This document shows positions 26,647-36,821 of a stretch of DNA of 64,000 bases, one piece after another (the first letter of the stretch is position 1; every line of letters starts with the position of its first letter). The notes under the pieces were generated by a model. It saw nothing but the letters and a program-made list of their open reading frames with translations, was not told the origin of the DNA and did no database searches. The stretch lies in contig NZ_KK211081.1 of NCBI RefSeq assembly GCF_000620145.1, forward strand, positions 1-64,000, in the 5' to 3' direction. The DNA comes from Deefgea rivuli DSM 18356 (GTDB taxonomy: Bacteria > Pseudomonadota > Gammaproteobacteria > Burkholderiales > Chitinibacteraceae). The translations under genes and the position numbers were made by a program.

Positions 26647-29600
26647 ATGAATGCACCTGCCTATATCCATCTCCGCCTCCATTCCGAGTTTTCAGTTTCT
26701 GACGGTATTGTCCGTTTAGAAGATGCCGTCAAACGCGCCAAAGCCGACAAAATGCCGGCGCTGGGCATGTCTGATTTGATGAATCTATTTGGTCTGGTCA
26801 AGCATTACAAAGCCTGCCGCAATGCGGGGATTAAGCCAATTATCGGCTTGGATGCGTGGATAGAAAATCCAGATAACCGCGACAAGCCGTTTCGCACGCT
26901 GCTGATTTGTAAAAATCGCGCCGGTTATGGCCGTCTGTGCGAATTGATTACGATGGCGTTTCGCGATAATCAGTATCGCGGCCGTGGCGAGTTGAAAAAA
27001 GAATGGTTTCTGACTGGCGATAATAGCGGCCTGATCGCACTTTCAGGTGCTGAACTCGGTGAAATTGGTCAGCAATTATTGGCTAATAACGCGGAGGCAG
27101 CCAAGGCTGCGGCGCAATGGTGGGCAGCTCAATTTCCGGCTAGTTTTTACTTAGAAATCCAGCGCACTGGCAATTCCGCGAGCGAAACCAGCTTGCAACG
27201 GCAGCTCGATTTAGCCGGTGAACTTCAGTTGCCCGTCGTCGCGACGCATCCGATCCAGTTTATGGATCCAGACGATTTCAAAGCCCACGAAGCGCGCACC
27301 TGCATTTCGGCGGGTTTTGTCATGAACGACAAACGCCGCCCGAAAGACTTTACCGAAGAACAGTATTTTAAATCCACCGCGCAAATGCAGGAACTGTTTG
27401 CCGATTTGCCCGAAGCGCTCGCCAATACAGTAACGATTGCGCAGCGCTGCAATATTGAAATCGTACTCGGCGAAAACGTACTGCCGCCCTTCCCGACGCC
27501 AGACGGCATGACGCTGGATGATTTCTTGGTGTATGAGGCCAAGCGCGGTTTAGAAATGCGCCTTGCGCAGCTATACCCCGATGAAGCACTACGCGAGGCG
27601 GAGCGGTCACGCTATTATGAGCGACTCAAAATTGAAACCGATACCATCGTTGGCATGGGTTTCCCCGGCTACTTTTTGATCGTTGCCGACTTTATCGCAT
27701 GGGGCAAAGTGAATGGCTGCCCAGTCGGGCCAGGCCGTGGTTCGGGTGCTGGCTCGCTGGTTGCTTACAGCCTTGGCATTACTGATATTGATCCGACCGC
27801 GTATGCGCTGCTGTTTGAACGCTTTTTGAATCCAGAACGCGTTTCAATGCCCGACTTTGATATTGACTTCTGCCAAGAAAATCGCTGGCGCGTTATTGAG
27901 TATGTGCGCAAAAAATATGGCGCGGATGCCGTGAGCCAAATTGCGACTTTCGGTACGATGGCCGCCAAAGCCGTGGTGCGTGACGTTGGCCGCGTTCTCG
28001 ATTTGCCGTATATGTTTTGTGACGGCGTTTCCAAACTAATCCCCGCTGCGCCGGGCAAGCAATACAGTCTGGATGATGCGCTGGAAATGGTGCCCGAATT
28101 ACGCGAGCGAGTTGAGCGTGAAGAAGAATTAAAAGAGCTGTGGGAGCTAGCGAAAAAGCTCGAAGGCCTCACGCGCAATATCGGTATGCATGCCGGTGGC
28201 GTGTTGATCGCGCCGAACAAAATCACTGATTTTTGTCCGGTGTATCAAGCATCAGGGGACGATGCCTCACCCGTCTCCATGCTGGATAAAGACGACGTTG
28301 AAGCCGTTGGGCTGGTGAAATTCGACTTTTTGGGACTGCGAAATCTAACGATTATCGAGCTGGCGCTGCAATATATTAAGACGCAAACCGGCGAATATCT
28401 CGACTTGATGAGTATGGGATTTAACGACCAAACCGCGTATCAAGTGTTTCGTGATGCCAACACCACTGGCGTGTTTCAGGTCGAGTCGGACGGCATGAAA
28501 CGGCTGCTGGAAAAACTCGCGCCCGATCGTTTTGAGGACATTATTGCGGTGTTGGCGCTGTATCGTCCAGGGCCGCTGGGTTCCGGCATGGTCGACACCT
28601 TTATTAATCGGAAAAAAGGCCTAGAAAAACCCGATTATTTCCATCCTGATTTGGAAAAATGCTTGGAGCCGACTTACGGCGTCATCGTGTATCAAGAGCA
28701 GGTGATGCAGATTTCGCAGATTATCGGTGGCTATACGCTCGGTGGCGCCGATATGTTGCGCCGTGCGATGGGTAAGAAAAAGCCCGAAGAAATGGCCAAG
28801 CACAGGGAGACGATTGCCGAGGGTGCGGCCAAGTTAGGCTACGACCCGAAGCTCGCCGAAACACTGTTTGACCTGATGACCAAGTTCGCCGAGTACGGGT
28901 TTAATAAATCGCATACGGCGGCGTACGCGGTGGTGTCGTACCACACCGCTTGGCTTAAAGCCAATCATCCTGCGGCATTTATGGCGGCGACGATGTCGTC
29001 CGAGCTAGATAATACCGAGCAGCTCAAAGTGTTTTATGACGATTGCCTCGATAAAAAGAACAAGCTCGTCATCTTGCCGCCGGATTTAAACGAAAGCTTT
29101 TATCGCTTTGTACCCATTGGCAAAAAGCAAATTCGTTATGCGCTCGGCGCGATTAAAGGCGTCGGCGAAAGCGCAGTGAATATGATTGTGGCCGAGCGTG
29201 AGAAAAACGGCCCGTTTAAAGATGTTTACGATTTATGCAGCCGCACCGACAAAAAAGAAGTCAATAAACGCGTCGTCGATGCGCTGATTCGTGGCGGCGC
29301 TTTTGATGCAATTGATCCGCATCGCGCTAAATTGATGGCCAATGTCGAGCAAGCGATGGCGGTGGCTGAAGCGGAACTGGCCAACGCCAACCAATGCAGT
29401 CTATTTGATATGCTCGAGCCGTCGGCTGCGCCGCAAATCGAGCACATCGAAGTGCCGCTGTGGGACGATAAAATCAAACTCGCCGAAGAAAAATCTGCTC
29501 TGGGATTTTATCTATCCGGCCATCCCTTTGACGCGCACGCGGTATCGATTAAAGGGCTGATCCGCACGCGTTTAGATCGCCTGAACAATCAGCGCGAGCC

Positions 29601-30090
29601 GCAATTTATTGCTGGGATTGTCGCTGGGATGCGAATCAAAAACGGCGAACGTGGCCGGATGTGCTTTTTGCAACTCGATGATGGGCACGCCAAAGTGGAA
29701 CTAACGCTGTATTCGGAATCGTATGAGGCCAATCGCACCAAGCTCAAAGAAGACACACTGCTGGTGATTGAAGCCAAAATTTCGGAAGATCGTTTTTCTG
29801 GTGGCCAGCGGATTATCGCGGATCGCGTGTTTGATGTCGCCGAAGCGCGCAGCCATTTCGCCCGCGCCCTCAAAATTAATCTGGGCTCTGATGGCGATGC
29901 GGCGCGACTCAAGCAGCTTTTGTCACCGCATGTCGCCGAGCATGGTTGTGCAGTGGAAATCGATTATCACAACAGCGCAGCGCGCTGCCAAATGACGCTC
30001 AACCACGCATGGCGTGTCTTACTACGTGATGAATTGCTCGCCGATTTACGCAGCTGGCTTGGACCCCAATCAGCTGAACCACGCTTCTAA
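26647..30090 (+). CDS. dnaE: DNA polymerase III subunit alpha
   Basis: The 1147-residue replicative C-family polymerase of the DnaE1 group. Order: PHP domain (starts IHLRLHSEFSVSDG), palm with the catalytic aspartates in PDFDIDF at D403/D405 and a third at about D560 in KFDFLGLRN, thumb, fingers, helix-hairpin-helix, OB fold (FIAGIVAGMRIKNGERGRMCFLQLDDG) and C-terminal tau-binding region. Motif spacing and length match the Escherichia coli enzyme. It is a single-gene unit followed by a long perfect hairpin. Confidence 0.97.
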   Translation: MNAPAYIHLRLHSEFSVSDGIVRLEDAVKRAKADKMPALGMSDLMNLFGLVKHYKACRNAGIKPIIGLDAWIENPDNRDKPFRTLLICKNRAGYGRLCELITMAFRDNQYRGRGELKKEWFLTGDNSGLIALSGAELGEIGQQLLANNAEAAKAAAQWWAAQFPASFYLEIQRTGNSASETSLQRQLDLAGELQLPVVATHPIQFMDPDDFKAHEARTCISAGFVMNDKRRPKDFTEEQYFKSTAQMQELFADLPEALANTVTIAQRCNIEIVLGENVLPPFPTPDGMTLDDFLVYEAKRGLEMRLAQLYPDEALREAERSRYYERLKIETDTIVGMGFPGYFLIVADFIAWGKVNGCPVGPGRGSGAGSLVAYSLGITDIDPTAYALLFERFLNPERVSMPDFDIDFCQENRWRVIEYVRKKYGADAVSQIATFGTMAAKAVVRDVGRVLDLPYMFCDGVSKLIPAAPGKQYSLDDALEMVPELRERVEREEELKELWELAKKLEGLTRNIGMHAGGVLIAPNKITDFCPVYQASGDDASPVSMLDKDDVEAVGLVKFDFLGLRNLTIIELALQYIKTQTGEYLDLMSMGFNDQTAYQVFRDANTTGVFQVESDGMKRLLEKLAPDRFEDIIAVLALYRPGPLGSGMVDTFINRKKGLEKPDYFHPDLEKCLEPTYGVIVYQEQVMQISQIIGGYTLGGADMLRRAMGKKKPEEMAKHRETIAEGAAKLGYDPKLAETLFDLMTKFAEYGFNKSHTAAYAVVSYHTAWLKANHPAAFMAATMSSELDNTEQLKVFYDDCLDKKNKLVILPPDLNESFYRFVPIGKKQIRYALGAIKGVGESAVNMIVAEREKNGPFKDVYDLCSRTDKKEVNKRVVDALIRGGAFDAIDPHRAKLMANVEQAMAVAEAELANANQCSLFDMLEPSAAPQIEHIEVPLWDDKIKLAEEKSALGFYLSGHPFDAHAVSIKGLIRTRLDRLNNQREPQFIAGIVAGMRIKNGERGRMCFLQLDDGHAKVELTLYSESYEANRTKLKEDTLLVIEAKISEDRFSGGQRIIADRVFDVAEARSHFARALKINLGSDGDAARLKQLLSPHVAEHGCAVEIDYHNSAARCQMTLNHAWRVLLRDELLADLRSWLGPQSAEPRF

Positions 30091-30136
30091 GGGTATATGC
30101 AGCTAGCACTTAATCTATAAGTGCTAGCTGCATATA
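30091..30136 (+). terminator. 19 bp perfect hairpin after dnaE (repeat family 4 related)
   Basis: Arms 30094-30112 and 30118-30136 pair perfectly around a five-base loop, starting three bases after the dnaE stop. There is no T run, so rho-independent termination is uncertain; it may instead protect the mRNA 3' end. The left end GGGTATATGCAGCTAG resembles the repeat at 56261-56308 (GGGTATAAGCAGCTAG). Confidence 0.55.
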
Positions 30137-30199
30137 CATCAACACCTTTCCGCACCCTCTCCGCAAACCATTTTCTTGTTTGCAAAGCCCATGCAAAAT

Positions 30200-30213
30200 T
30201 TGATTTACATCAA
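30200..30213. promoter_or_regulatory. FNR/Anr box 1 upstream of pflB
   Basis: TTGAT-TTAC-ATCAA, a perfect match to the FNR consensus TTGAT-n4-ATCAA. Confidence 0.8.
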
Positions 30214-30366
30214 ATTCTGACGAAGCTTATGCCAATTTTCACATTCCATTTCAGCCAGTAAAAGCATAAGATATTGTCATGGAAATCAGAAAAATCCAGC
30301 ACAGATAAAGTTGGACTTTGGATGCTAAAGGCGTAGTCAGAAATAAGCGGCAACATAGTCTGAAAT

Positions 30367-30380
30367 ATGATGTATATCAA
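30367..30380. promoter_or_regulatory. FNR/Anr box 2 upstream of pflB
   Basis: ATGAT-GTAT-ATCAA, one mismatch to the FNR consensus. A GATACT hexamer at 30403-30408 would be the -10 box of a start near 30415. That places the box centre at about -41.5, the class II FNR activation position. The rest of the 30137-30564 gap is leader without a gene. Confidence 0.75.
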
Positions 30381-30564
30381 ATGTCAGCACGGCTTTATTG
30401 ACGATACTTCGCCCATTCGTCCTACCCAACTTGCTGGACAAACTGCAAAATGAATCACAACAACCCAGCTGCATAGACGCGACTCAGCTACCCGCTGAGT
30501 TCAGCCCAAAGCTTCGACGCAATAGATAGTCCCAACAGGACATCGCCAAAAGGAGTCTCACCCC

Positions 30565-32898
30565 ATGAATGCCCCTCAAGAAAACGTGCAAATTAACGCT
30601 TGGCGTAGTTTCACCGCAGGTGAATGGCAAGATAAAGTGCTAGTTCGCGAATTTATTCAAGCCAACTACACGCCATACACGGGTGATGATTCATTTTTGG
30701 CAGGCCCAACTGAACGCACGACGCAGCTTTGGACAGAATTATCGGCACTACTCAAAGAAGAGCGCAAACGCGGCGTATTGGAAGTTTCAACGTCAATCGG
30801 CTCAAGCATCACCGCGCATGGCCCTGGCTATATTAATAAAGAACTCGAAACCATTGTTGGCTTGCAAACGGATGCACCATTGCGCCGTGCGATTATGCCC
30901 AACGGTGGTCTAAAAATGGTCGAAAACGGCCTGAAAGCCTACCATTTTGAAATGAATCCGCAGATCAAAGATATTTTCACTAAATATCGCAAAGATCATA
31001 ACAACGCCGTTTTTGATGTGTACACACCCGAAATCATGGCCTGCCGTAGCTCAGGCGTGATTACCGGCTTGCCTGATTCCTACGGCCGTGGCCGCATTAT
31101 CGGCGACTATCGCCGCGTGGCACTGTACGGTGTGGATTTCTTGATTGCGGATAAAAAACGCGAAAAAACCGAGCTTGATCACGTCCCGTTTACCGAAAAT
31201 GTGATCCGTTTGCGTGAAGAGTTGTCAGAGCAAATCAAAGCGCTGTCTGAACTCAAACAAATGGCGAAAAACTATGGCTTTGATCTCAGCCGCCCTGCTG
31301 CAACTGCGCAAGAAGCTGTGCAATGGCTGTATTTCGGCTACTTGGCTGCCGTAAAAGAACAAAATGGCGCAGCAATGTCAATTGGCCGAATTTCGACTTT
31401 CCTTGACGTGTACTTCGAGCGTGACATTCGTGAAGGCACGATTAACGAATCGCAAGCCCAAGAATTGATCGACCATCTGGTCATGAAATTACGTATCGTG
31501 CGCTTCTTGCGTACGCCAGAATACGACGATCTATTCTCTGGCGATCCAACTTGGGTGACTGAGTCCATCGGCGGAACAGGTGAAGATGGCCGCACTTTGG
31601 TCAGTAAAACCAGCTTCCGTGTATTGAACACACTGTACAACCTTGGCCCAGCACCAGAGCCAAACTTGACCGTCTTGTGGTCGACTTCATTCCCGCAAGG
31701 CTTTAAAGAATTCTGCGCGAAAGTCTCAATCGACACCTCGGCGATTCAGTACGAAAACGATGATTTGATGCTACCGAAATGGGGCGACGATTATGCAATT
31801 GCCTGCTGCGTTTCAGCGATGCGCGTCGGCAAGCAAATGCAATTCTTTGGCGCTCGCGTGAATTTGGCCAAAGCCATGCTCTATGCAATCAATGGCGGTG
31901 TGGATGAAAAAACCGGCAAAACTGTTGCGAAAGGCTTTACACCCATCACTGGCGACGTGCTTGAATACGACGAATTGATGGCGAAATACGACGTCATGCT
32001 TGATTGGCTAGCCAAAACGTATGTGACTGCACTGAACTCAATCCATTACATGCACGATAAATACTCATACGAACGCATCGAAATGGCGCTGCACGACCGT
32101 GACATCTTGCGCACGATGGCGTGTGGTATCGCTGGTTTGTCAGTCGCTGCCGATTCATTGTCTGCGGTGAAACACGCCAAAGTGCATATCAAACGCAATG
32201 ACGCTGGCTTGGCCGTTGATTACGTCATCGAAGGCGACTACCCAGCTTACGGCAACAACGACGACCGCGTTGATGATATCGCCGTGTGGTTGACCACTGA
32301 GTTTATGGCGAAAATCAAAGCGCAACCCGTGTTCTACCGTGATTCAATGCCAACACAATCGGTATTGACGATCACGTCGAACGTGGTTTACGGCAAGAAA
32401 ACCGGTAACACGCCAGATGGCCGCCGCTCAGGTGCGCCATTCTCACCGGGCGCAAACCCGATGAATGGCCGTGATACCAATGGCTTTGTCGCTGCTGGTT
32501 TCTCAGTGTCGAAGATTCCGTACGAATCAGCACTCGACGGTGTGTCTTGGACTGCTTCAATGACGCCAGACGCACTGGGCCACAACGCAGCAGATCGCGT
32601 GAAAACCCTTGCCGCATCGATTGATGGTTTGTTTGGCCCCCACGGTGAAGAAGTGCCTAACTGCACCAGCGCCGAGCTCGTTGATCAGAAGCTAAGCGAA
32701 ATCGAACAAGGCCCCGATCAATTGTTCCACTTGAACATGAATGTGCTGAATAAAGATACTTTGATGGATGCGATTGAACACCCAGAAAACTATCCACAAT
32801 TGACGATACGTGTTTCAGGTTATGCGGTGAATTTTGTGAAACTCACCCGCGAACAGCAAATGGACGTGATTAACCGCACCTTCCACGCGAAGTGTTAA
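30565..32898 (+). CDS. pflB: Formate C-acetyltransferase (pyruvate formate-lyase)
   Basis: A 777-residue glycyl-radical enzyme that splits pyruvate with CoA into acetyl-CoA and formate during anaerobic growth. The catalytic cysteine pair is C414-C415 (IACCVSAMR). The radical-bearing glycine is G752 in RVSGYAV near the C terminus. Length and motifs match Escherichia coli PflB rather than diol dehydratase-like paralogues. A good AAAGGAG site precedes the start. It heads a locus with the spare-part protein and pflA, behind two FNR boxes. No focA formate channel gene lies beside it. Confidence 0.97.
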   Translation: MNAPQENVQINAWRSFTAGEWQDKVLVREFIQANYTPYTGDDSFLAGPTERTTQLWTELSALLKEERKRGVLEVSTSIGSSITAHGPGYINKELETIVGLQTDAPLRRAIMPNGGLKMVENGLKAYHFEMNPQIKDIFTKYRKDHNNAVFDVYTPEIMACRSSGVITGLPDSYGRGRIIGDYRRVALYGVDFLIADKKREKTELDHVPFTENVIRLREELSEQIKALSELKQMAKNYGFDLSRPAATAQEAVQWLYFGYLAAVKEQNGAAMSIGRISTFLDVYFERDIREGTINESQAQELIDHLVMKLRIVRFLRTPEYDDLFSGDPTWVTESIGGTGEDGRTLVSKTSFRVLNTLYNLGPAPEPNLTVLWSTSFPQGFKEFCAKVSIDTSAIQYENDDLMLPKWGDDYAIACCVSAMRVGKQMQFFGARVNLAKAMLYAINGGVDEKTGKTVAKGFTPITGDVLEYDELMAKYDVMLDWLAKTYVTALNSIHYMHDKYSYERIEMALHDRDILRTMACGIAGLSVAADSLSAVKHAKVHIKRNDAGLAVDYVIEGDYPAYGNNDDRVDDIAVWLTTEFMAKIKAQPVFYRDSMPTQSVLTITSNVVYGKKTGNTPDGRRSGAPFSPGANPMNGRDTNGFVAAGFSVSKIPYESALDGVSWTASMTPDALGHNAADRVKTLAASIDGLFGPHGEEVPNCTSAELVDQKLSEIEQGPDQLFHLNMNVLNKDTLMDAIEHPENYPQLTIRVSGYAVNFVKLTREQQMDVINRTFHAKC

Positions 32899-32905
32899 GA
32901 ATGCG

Positions 32906-33037
32906 TTTAAAAGTGCTACGCCTCTCGTGATAATGATTCGGGCGGTACTCGAGAATTGAAGAAGCCTCATGTACCCATGTACATTCCGGTTCCTGCGTTC
33001 CGGCCTCACCATTCTGACGAGGGCTCGCTACTTTTAA
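32906..33037 (+). repeat. Repeat family 3 (TTTAA-ended long palindrome), copy 1
   Basis: Ends TTTAAAAGTGCTACGCC and GGCTCGCTACTTTTAA are imperfect inverted complements. The middle carries GGCGGTACTCGA-AATTG, GAAGCCTCATGTAC and GTACATTCCGGTT, shared with 33333-33469. Confidence 0.75.
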
Positions 33038-33140
33038 TTCACATTCTGAAATGATTTAAGCTTGGCAATGCCTCACAAGGGTATTGCCATGCAGACATTA
33101 ACAAATAATGTCTACAAGCACATACCCAAAAGGATCAATG

Positions 33141-33326
33141 ATGGCTCAGCTTTTTCACTTGAACATGAATGTTTTGAATAAAGAAACGCTTGAAGATGCA
33201 ATGGAAAATCCGGATAAATATCCGCAGCTCACCATTCGCGTTTCAGGCTATGCAGTGAATTTTGTCAAACTCACTCGCGAACAACAGCAAGACGTGATCA
33301 GCCGCACTTTCCACGAAAAGTGCTGA
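33141..33326 (+). CDS. Free-standing glycyl-radical spare-part protein (GrcA/YfiD-like)
   Basis: A 61-residue protein nearly identical to the last 57 residues of PflB (FHLNMNVLN, [14 protein letters not shown], [24 protein letters not shown]), with the radical glycine at G36. In Escherichia coli the longer YfiD/GrcA replaces the C-terminal fragment of PflB after oxygen cuts the chain at the radical glycine. This protein has only the minimal C-terminal domain and probably arose by partial duplication of pflB. AGGA lies six bases before the ATG at 33141 (an adjacent ATG at 33138 is possible). Copies of repeat family 3 flank it on both sides. Confidence 0.8.
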   Translation: MAQLFHLNMNVLNKETLEDAMENPDKYPQLTIRVSGYAVNFVKLTREQQQDVISRTFHEKC

Positions 33327-33332
33327 GTACCT

Positions 33333-33469
33333 GTTTTAAGCTGGCGATTCATCCCGTGATAACAGCTCAGGCGGTACTCGATAATTGCAGAAGCCTCATG
33401 TACAAAAGTACATTCCGGTTTCTGCGTTCCGGCCTCCCTGTTCTGACGGGCGTTCGCTCAGCTTAAAAC
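33333..33469 (+). repeat. Repeat family 3, copy 2
   Basis: Ends GTTTTAAGCTGGCG and CGCTCAGCTTAAAAC are inverted complements; the interior matches 32906-33037, including GTAC-n4-GTAC. The remainder of 33470-33604 is pflA leader. Confidence 0.8.
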
Positions 33470-33604
33470 ATGCACTCACCCTGCTCTAATTAACGGATCG
33501 CAGGCAAGCCTGCGGTCTGTTTTCACTTCTAGCGCTTCAAAGTCATTCATTCACACGCGCTGCAAGTCACATCAGTTAAAATTATAAAAACCACACTGGA
33601 AACT

Positions 33605-34414
33605 ATGATGCCTATCGACACGCAAAAACCTGCAGGTGAAATCGTCCCCGCCGCCTTTGACGCCGATGGCAAGCAATTTGGCTACGTGCATTCCATCGAA
33701 ACTGGCGCAGCGGTGGATGGCCCCGGTATGCGCTTTGCGCTATTTGTCAGCGGCTGCCAATTTCGCTGTCTGTACTGTCACAATCCCGATACGTGGAAAC
33801 TGCACAACGGCAAGCAATACACTGTCGACGCCATCGTTGCCGAAATCGGCAAATACGCCAGTTTCTTGCGGATTGCCGGTGGGCTGACCATTTCGGGCGG
33901 TGAGCCTTTGATGCAAGCGCATTTTATCGGCGAGATCTTCCGCCGCGCCAAGCATGAACTCAAAATCCATACGGCGCTCGATACGCAAGGCTTTTTAGCC
34001 GCGCATTTACCTGATGAGTATTTCGACAATATTGATTTGGTGCTGCTCGACATCAAGCAATTTAATCCCGAAAAATACGAAGCACTCACCAGCAAACCGC
34101 TGCAACCGACTTTAGATTTCACCGAACGCCTGATTCGAATGCAAAAAAAAATCTGGCTACGCTATGTGCTCGTGCCTGGTATTAGCGACGATGAAGCCGA
34201 TGTAGCGGGCTTAGCTCAGTATTTGGGCGATCTAAACCGCCAAGCGCCGGATCTCATTGAGCGCGTTGAAGTGCTGCCCTTTCACAAAATGGGCGAAGAC
34301 AAATGGGCAGAGCTGGGGATGAAATACGAGCTAACAGAAACTCGGCCTCCCAGCCAAGAACTCGTCCACCGCGTGCGCGAACAATTTCGGGCGCAAGACT
34401 TATTCTGCTGTTGA
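33605..34414 (+). CDS. pflA: Pyruvate formate-lyase activating enzyme
   Basis: A 269-residue radical SAM enzyme that installs the glycyl radical on PflB. The [4Fe-4S] cysteines are C51, C55 and C58 (CxxxCxxC, followed by HNPDTW). Later motifs include GGLTISGGEPLMQ (SAM binding), LLDIKQFN and LPFHKMGEDKW. It is about 20 residues longer at the N terminus than the Escherichia coli protein, so a slightly later start is possible. It would also activate the spare-part protein, which keeps the RVSGY target motif. A strong terminator closes the locus. Confidence 0.95.
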   Translation: MMPIDTQKPAGEIVPAAFDADGKQFGYVHSIETGAAVDGPGMRFALFVSGCQFRCLYCHNPDTWKLHNGKQYTVDAIVAEIGKYASFLRIAGGLTISGGEPLMQAHFIGEIFRRAKHELKIHTALDTQGFLAAHLPDEYFDNIDLVLLDIKQFNPEKYEALTSKPLQPTLDFTERLIRMQKKIWLRYVLVPGISDDEADVAGLAQYLGDLNRQAPDLIERVEVLPFHKMGEDKWAELGMKYELTETRPPSQELVHRVREQFRAQDLFCC

Positions 34415-34418
34415 CGAC

Positions 34419-34451
34419 AATGCCCACTTTTAAGTGGGCATTTTATTTTTT
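34419..34451 (+). terminator. Intrinsic terminator of pflA
   Basis: Hairpin AATGCCCACTT-TT-AAGTGGGCATT followed by a T-rich tract. Confidence 0.9.
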
Positions 34452-34509
34452 CCTCGCGAACTTCAGGTATATTAACGCCCAAATTACACTATATAAATTG
34501 GGATAAATC

Positions 34510-35478
34510 ATGGCCGGAACCAGCCTTTTAGTATTGCTCGACGACATCGCAGCCGTGCTCGATGATGTCGCTTTAATGACCAAAGTTGCTGCTAAGAAAA
34601 CCGCTGGCGTATTGGGTGATGATTTGGCACTCAATGCCGAGCAAGTCTCAGGCGTGCGCGCCGAGCGCGAATTGCCGGTGGTGTGGGCCGTCGCCAAAGG
34701 CTCATTTAAAAACAAACTGATTCTGGTTCCTGCCGCGCTACTGATTAGCTTTATCGAAGATCAACTTAAAGCCTTTGGCTACCCAATTCCTCTGATTATG
34801 CCGCTGTTGATGCTGGGTGGTTTGTATCTATGCTTTGAAGGCTTTGAGAAAATTGCCCATCCATTTTTGCACAGCCATGCCGAAGATGATGCAGAGCATA
34901 AAGCGCTGAGTGAAGCGGTGCAAAACACCGAAATCGATCTAGTGGCTTTTGAAAACGAAAAAATCCAAGGTGCGATCCGCACTGACTTTGTACTCTCTGC
35001 CGAAATCATTGTGATTACGCTAGGCACAGTTGCGACAGCGGCGTTTATGAGCAAACTCAGCGTATTGGCGGGCATCGCAATGATTATGACTGTTGGCGTG
35101 TATGGCCTTGTTGCCGCAATTGTGAAAATGGACGATGCAGGGCTGTATCTAAATCAACGCCCCAACAGCAATCTATTCACCAGAATGCTAGGCCGCGCAC
35201 TGCTAGCGGGCGCGCCTAAATTGATGCGTGTTTTAGCGATTGTCGGCACGCTAGCGATGTTTATGGTCGGCGGTGGGATTATCACGCACGGCATTGATTT
35301 CCTGCACCACACCATCGAGCACATCGGCCACGATGCAGAAACCATTCCCTATTTCGGTCATACGCTGGCCATTTTGACGCCGTCATTTCTCAATGCCATC
35401 GTCGGCGTTGCCGCTGGGGCAGCAACTTTAGCCGTGGTCACCCTCGTCGGTAAAATCACGGCGGCTTTTAAAAAGTAA
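34510..35478 (+). CDS. DUF808 (YedI-like) inner membrane protein
   Basis: A 322-residue protein with the family N terminus AGTSLLVLLDDIAAVLDDVALMTKVAAKKTAGVLGDDLALNA shortened here to its hallmark pieces LLDDIA, VLDDVA and KTAGVLGDDLA. About six hydrophobic segments follow, with KIAHPFLHSH in a loop and GMIMTVGVYGLVAAIVKMDD-like text mid-protein. The family is widespread and its function is unknown; transport is sometimes suggested. Single gene, convergent with the CDF transporter. Confidence 0.88.
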   Translation: MAGTSLLVLLDDIAAVLDDVALMTKVAAKKTAGVLGDDLALNAEQVSGVRAERELPVVWAVAKGSFKNKLILVPAALLISFIEDQLKAFGYPIPLIMPLLMLGGLYLCFEGFEKIAHPFLHSHAEDDAEHKALSEAVQNTEIDLVAFENEKIQGAIRTDFVLSAEIIVITLGTVATAAFMSKLSVLAGIAMIMTVGVYGLVAAIVKMDDAGLYLNQRPNSNLFTRMLGRALLAGAPKLMRVLAIVGTLAMFMVGGGIITHGIDFLHHTIEHIGHDAETIPYFGHTLAILTPSFLNAIVGVAAGAATLAVVTLVGKITAAFKK

Positions 35479-35512
35479 ATCAGTATACGACGGTCATCTC
35501 TGTCATCGTATG

Positions 35513-35535
35513 CAGGAGCGGGCCAGCCCGCTCCA
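35513..35535. terminator. REP-type palindrome between convergent genes
   Basis: GGAGCGGGC-CA-GCCCGCTCC, a perfect 9 bp stem. It shares the REP core seen at 15932-16020 and may act as a bidirectional terminator between DUF808 and the CDF gene. Confidence 0.5.
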
Positions 35536-35582
35536 AAAACGCTGCGTCTGTATTCTCTACACTTCAGCCAACATATAACCCA

Positions 35583-36515
35583 TCACAGCCAACGCGAATT
35601 CGCGGTAAATAAAATACCTAGCCAAGCTTCTTCTAGTGGTAAACCGATGTCTTTCCAGATTCTAGCGCGCAACGCATCCAGCTCTGGCACGCCTCGCAAT
35701 TTGAAATCGGGCCCAACCATAATATTAATTTCAATCACATGAATTCGGCCGGTTTTGGCAATGTGCGTGGAATAATCCTCTAGATCATATTCAGCCTCGA
35801 TCTGCCGCATCACTTCGGCCACGCGCAATGTCACTTCATCCTGCGGATTGGTAATCACCAGCACTTCCCGCATATTCACGTAAAACGTTTTCATCGGTAC
35901 CGGCAATAGCAGCAACGCTAAAAAAGCCAGTACTGCACTATCGGCATACTGCGCCCACCAAGTCCGCGCAGGTTCTGGCAAAACCCACAGCAGCGCAAAG
36001 CCTAAGCTCGTCACCACACTGAAACTCATACTGATCATCCATTCACGCGCGTCATTGCGTATCAAATCCGAATCACTGCGCAGTGCAACGCGGCGCTCGT
36101 ACTGCCAAACAATCGCGCACACCAGCGCGGTGATTAAGCTGTAGGCCACGACGTCATTCGCATCGACCAGATTTCCCTCGCTACTTAAACCTTTAAGGCC
36201 ATTAAAAAAAGCGTACAAACAGACAATCATCAAAATCAGACTATTAAAGCTATTCACCAAGGGCTCGATGTGCGCGTAGCCGTATTGAAAATGCCGATCC
36301 GCCGGTTTTTCGACCACCTTGGCCGCCAGCAAATACAGCCCAGATCCCATCAAACTGGTTAACGCAAAAAAGCCATCGAGCATCACCGCTTCAGAGCCGA
36401 TGTAGAGCCCGTAGCCAATCCCGGCGATGGCCAAGCCGATAATCGTGTAAATAGAAATACTCAGCGTACGCTGCTCAAGCCGGTTAACCTGTTTTTTGGT
36501 GAGTTTCTTATACAT
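35583..36515 (-). CDS. Cation diffusion facilitator family transporter
   Basis: A 310-residue membrane protein. Six hydrophobic segments are visible, with the first pair framing AVMLDGFFALTSLMGSG, then FQYGYAHIEPLVN and a later RNDAREW segment, followed by a soluble C-terminal domain (TNPQDEVTLRVAEVMRQIE, IHVIEINIMVG). This is the layout of CDF zinc/iron/manganese efflux proteins. The intramembrane site has D in LDGFF and D in NDARE, but the first Asp of the usual HxxxD/DxxxD pairs is not clear, so the metal cannot be predicted. Confidence 0.82.
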   Translation of the reverse strand: MYKKLTKKQVNRLEQRTLSISIYTIIGLAIAGIGYGLYIGSEAVMLDGFFALTSLMGSGLYLLAAKVVEKPADRHFQYGYAHIEPLVNSFNSLILMIVCLYAFFNGLKGLSSEGNLVDANDVVAYSLITALVCAIVWQYERRVALRSDSDLIRNDAREWMISMSFSVVTSLGFALLWVLPEPARTWWAQYADSAVLAFLALLLLPVPMKTFYVNMREVLVITNPQDEVTLRVAEVMRQIEAEYDLEDYSTHIAKTGRIHVIEINIMVGPDFKLRGVPELDALRARIWKDIGLPLEEAWLGILFTANSRWL

Positions 36516-36821
36516 GGTGGTACTTCCCTCAGAATGTACTTGGGTCGCTTAAGTGGGTGATGTATTTGTAGGCACTAATCTATGGCGTTGATACTTTGCC
36601 ATCAAAAATTGACGTGCGTTTAGCGTGAAGAACAGCTTATTGACCGTTAAATGACATTGTATTGTAACTATCACGTAACGTCGCCTTGCTTTGCCATTGT
36701 AAACCTGCCGTTTCTATTTACTGAATTGCCGTTGGCGTGCAGCAATGGTGATGTTTTCTCTCGCGCAGCGCGCTCGCTTGGTATCATGCACCTTTCGCTG
36801 TTTATTTGATTAAGGCTTTTC

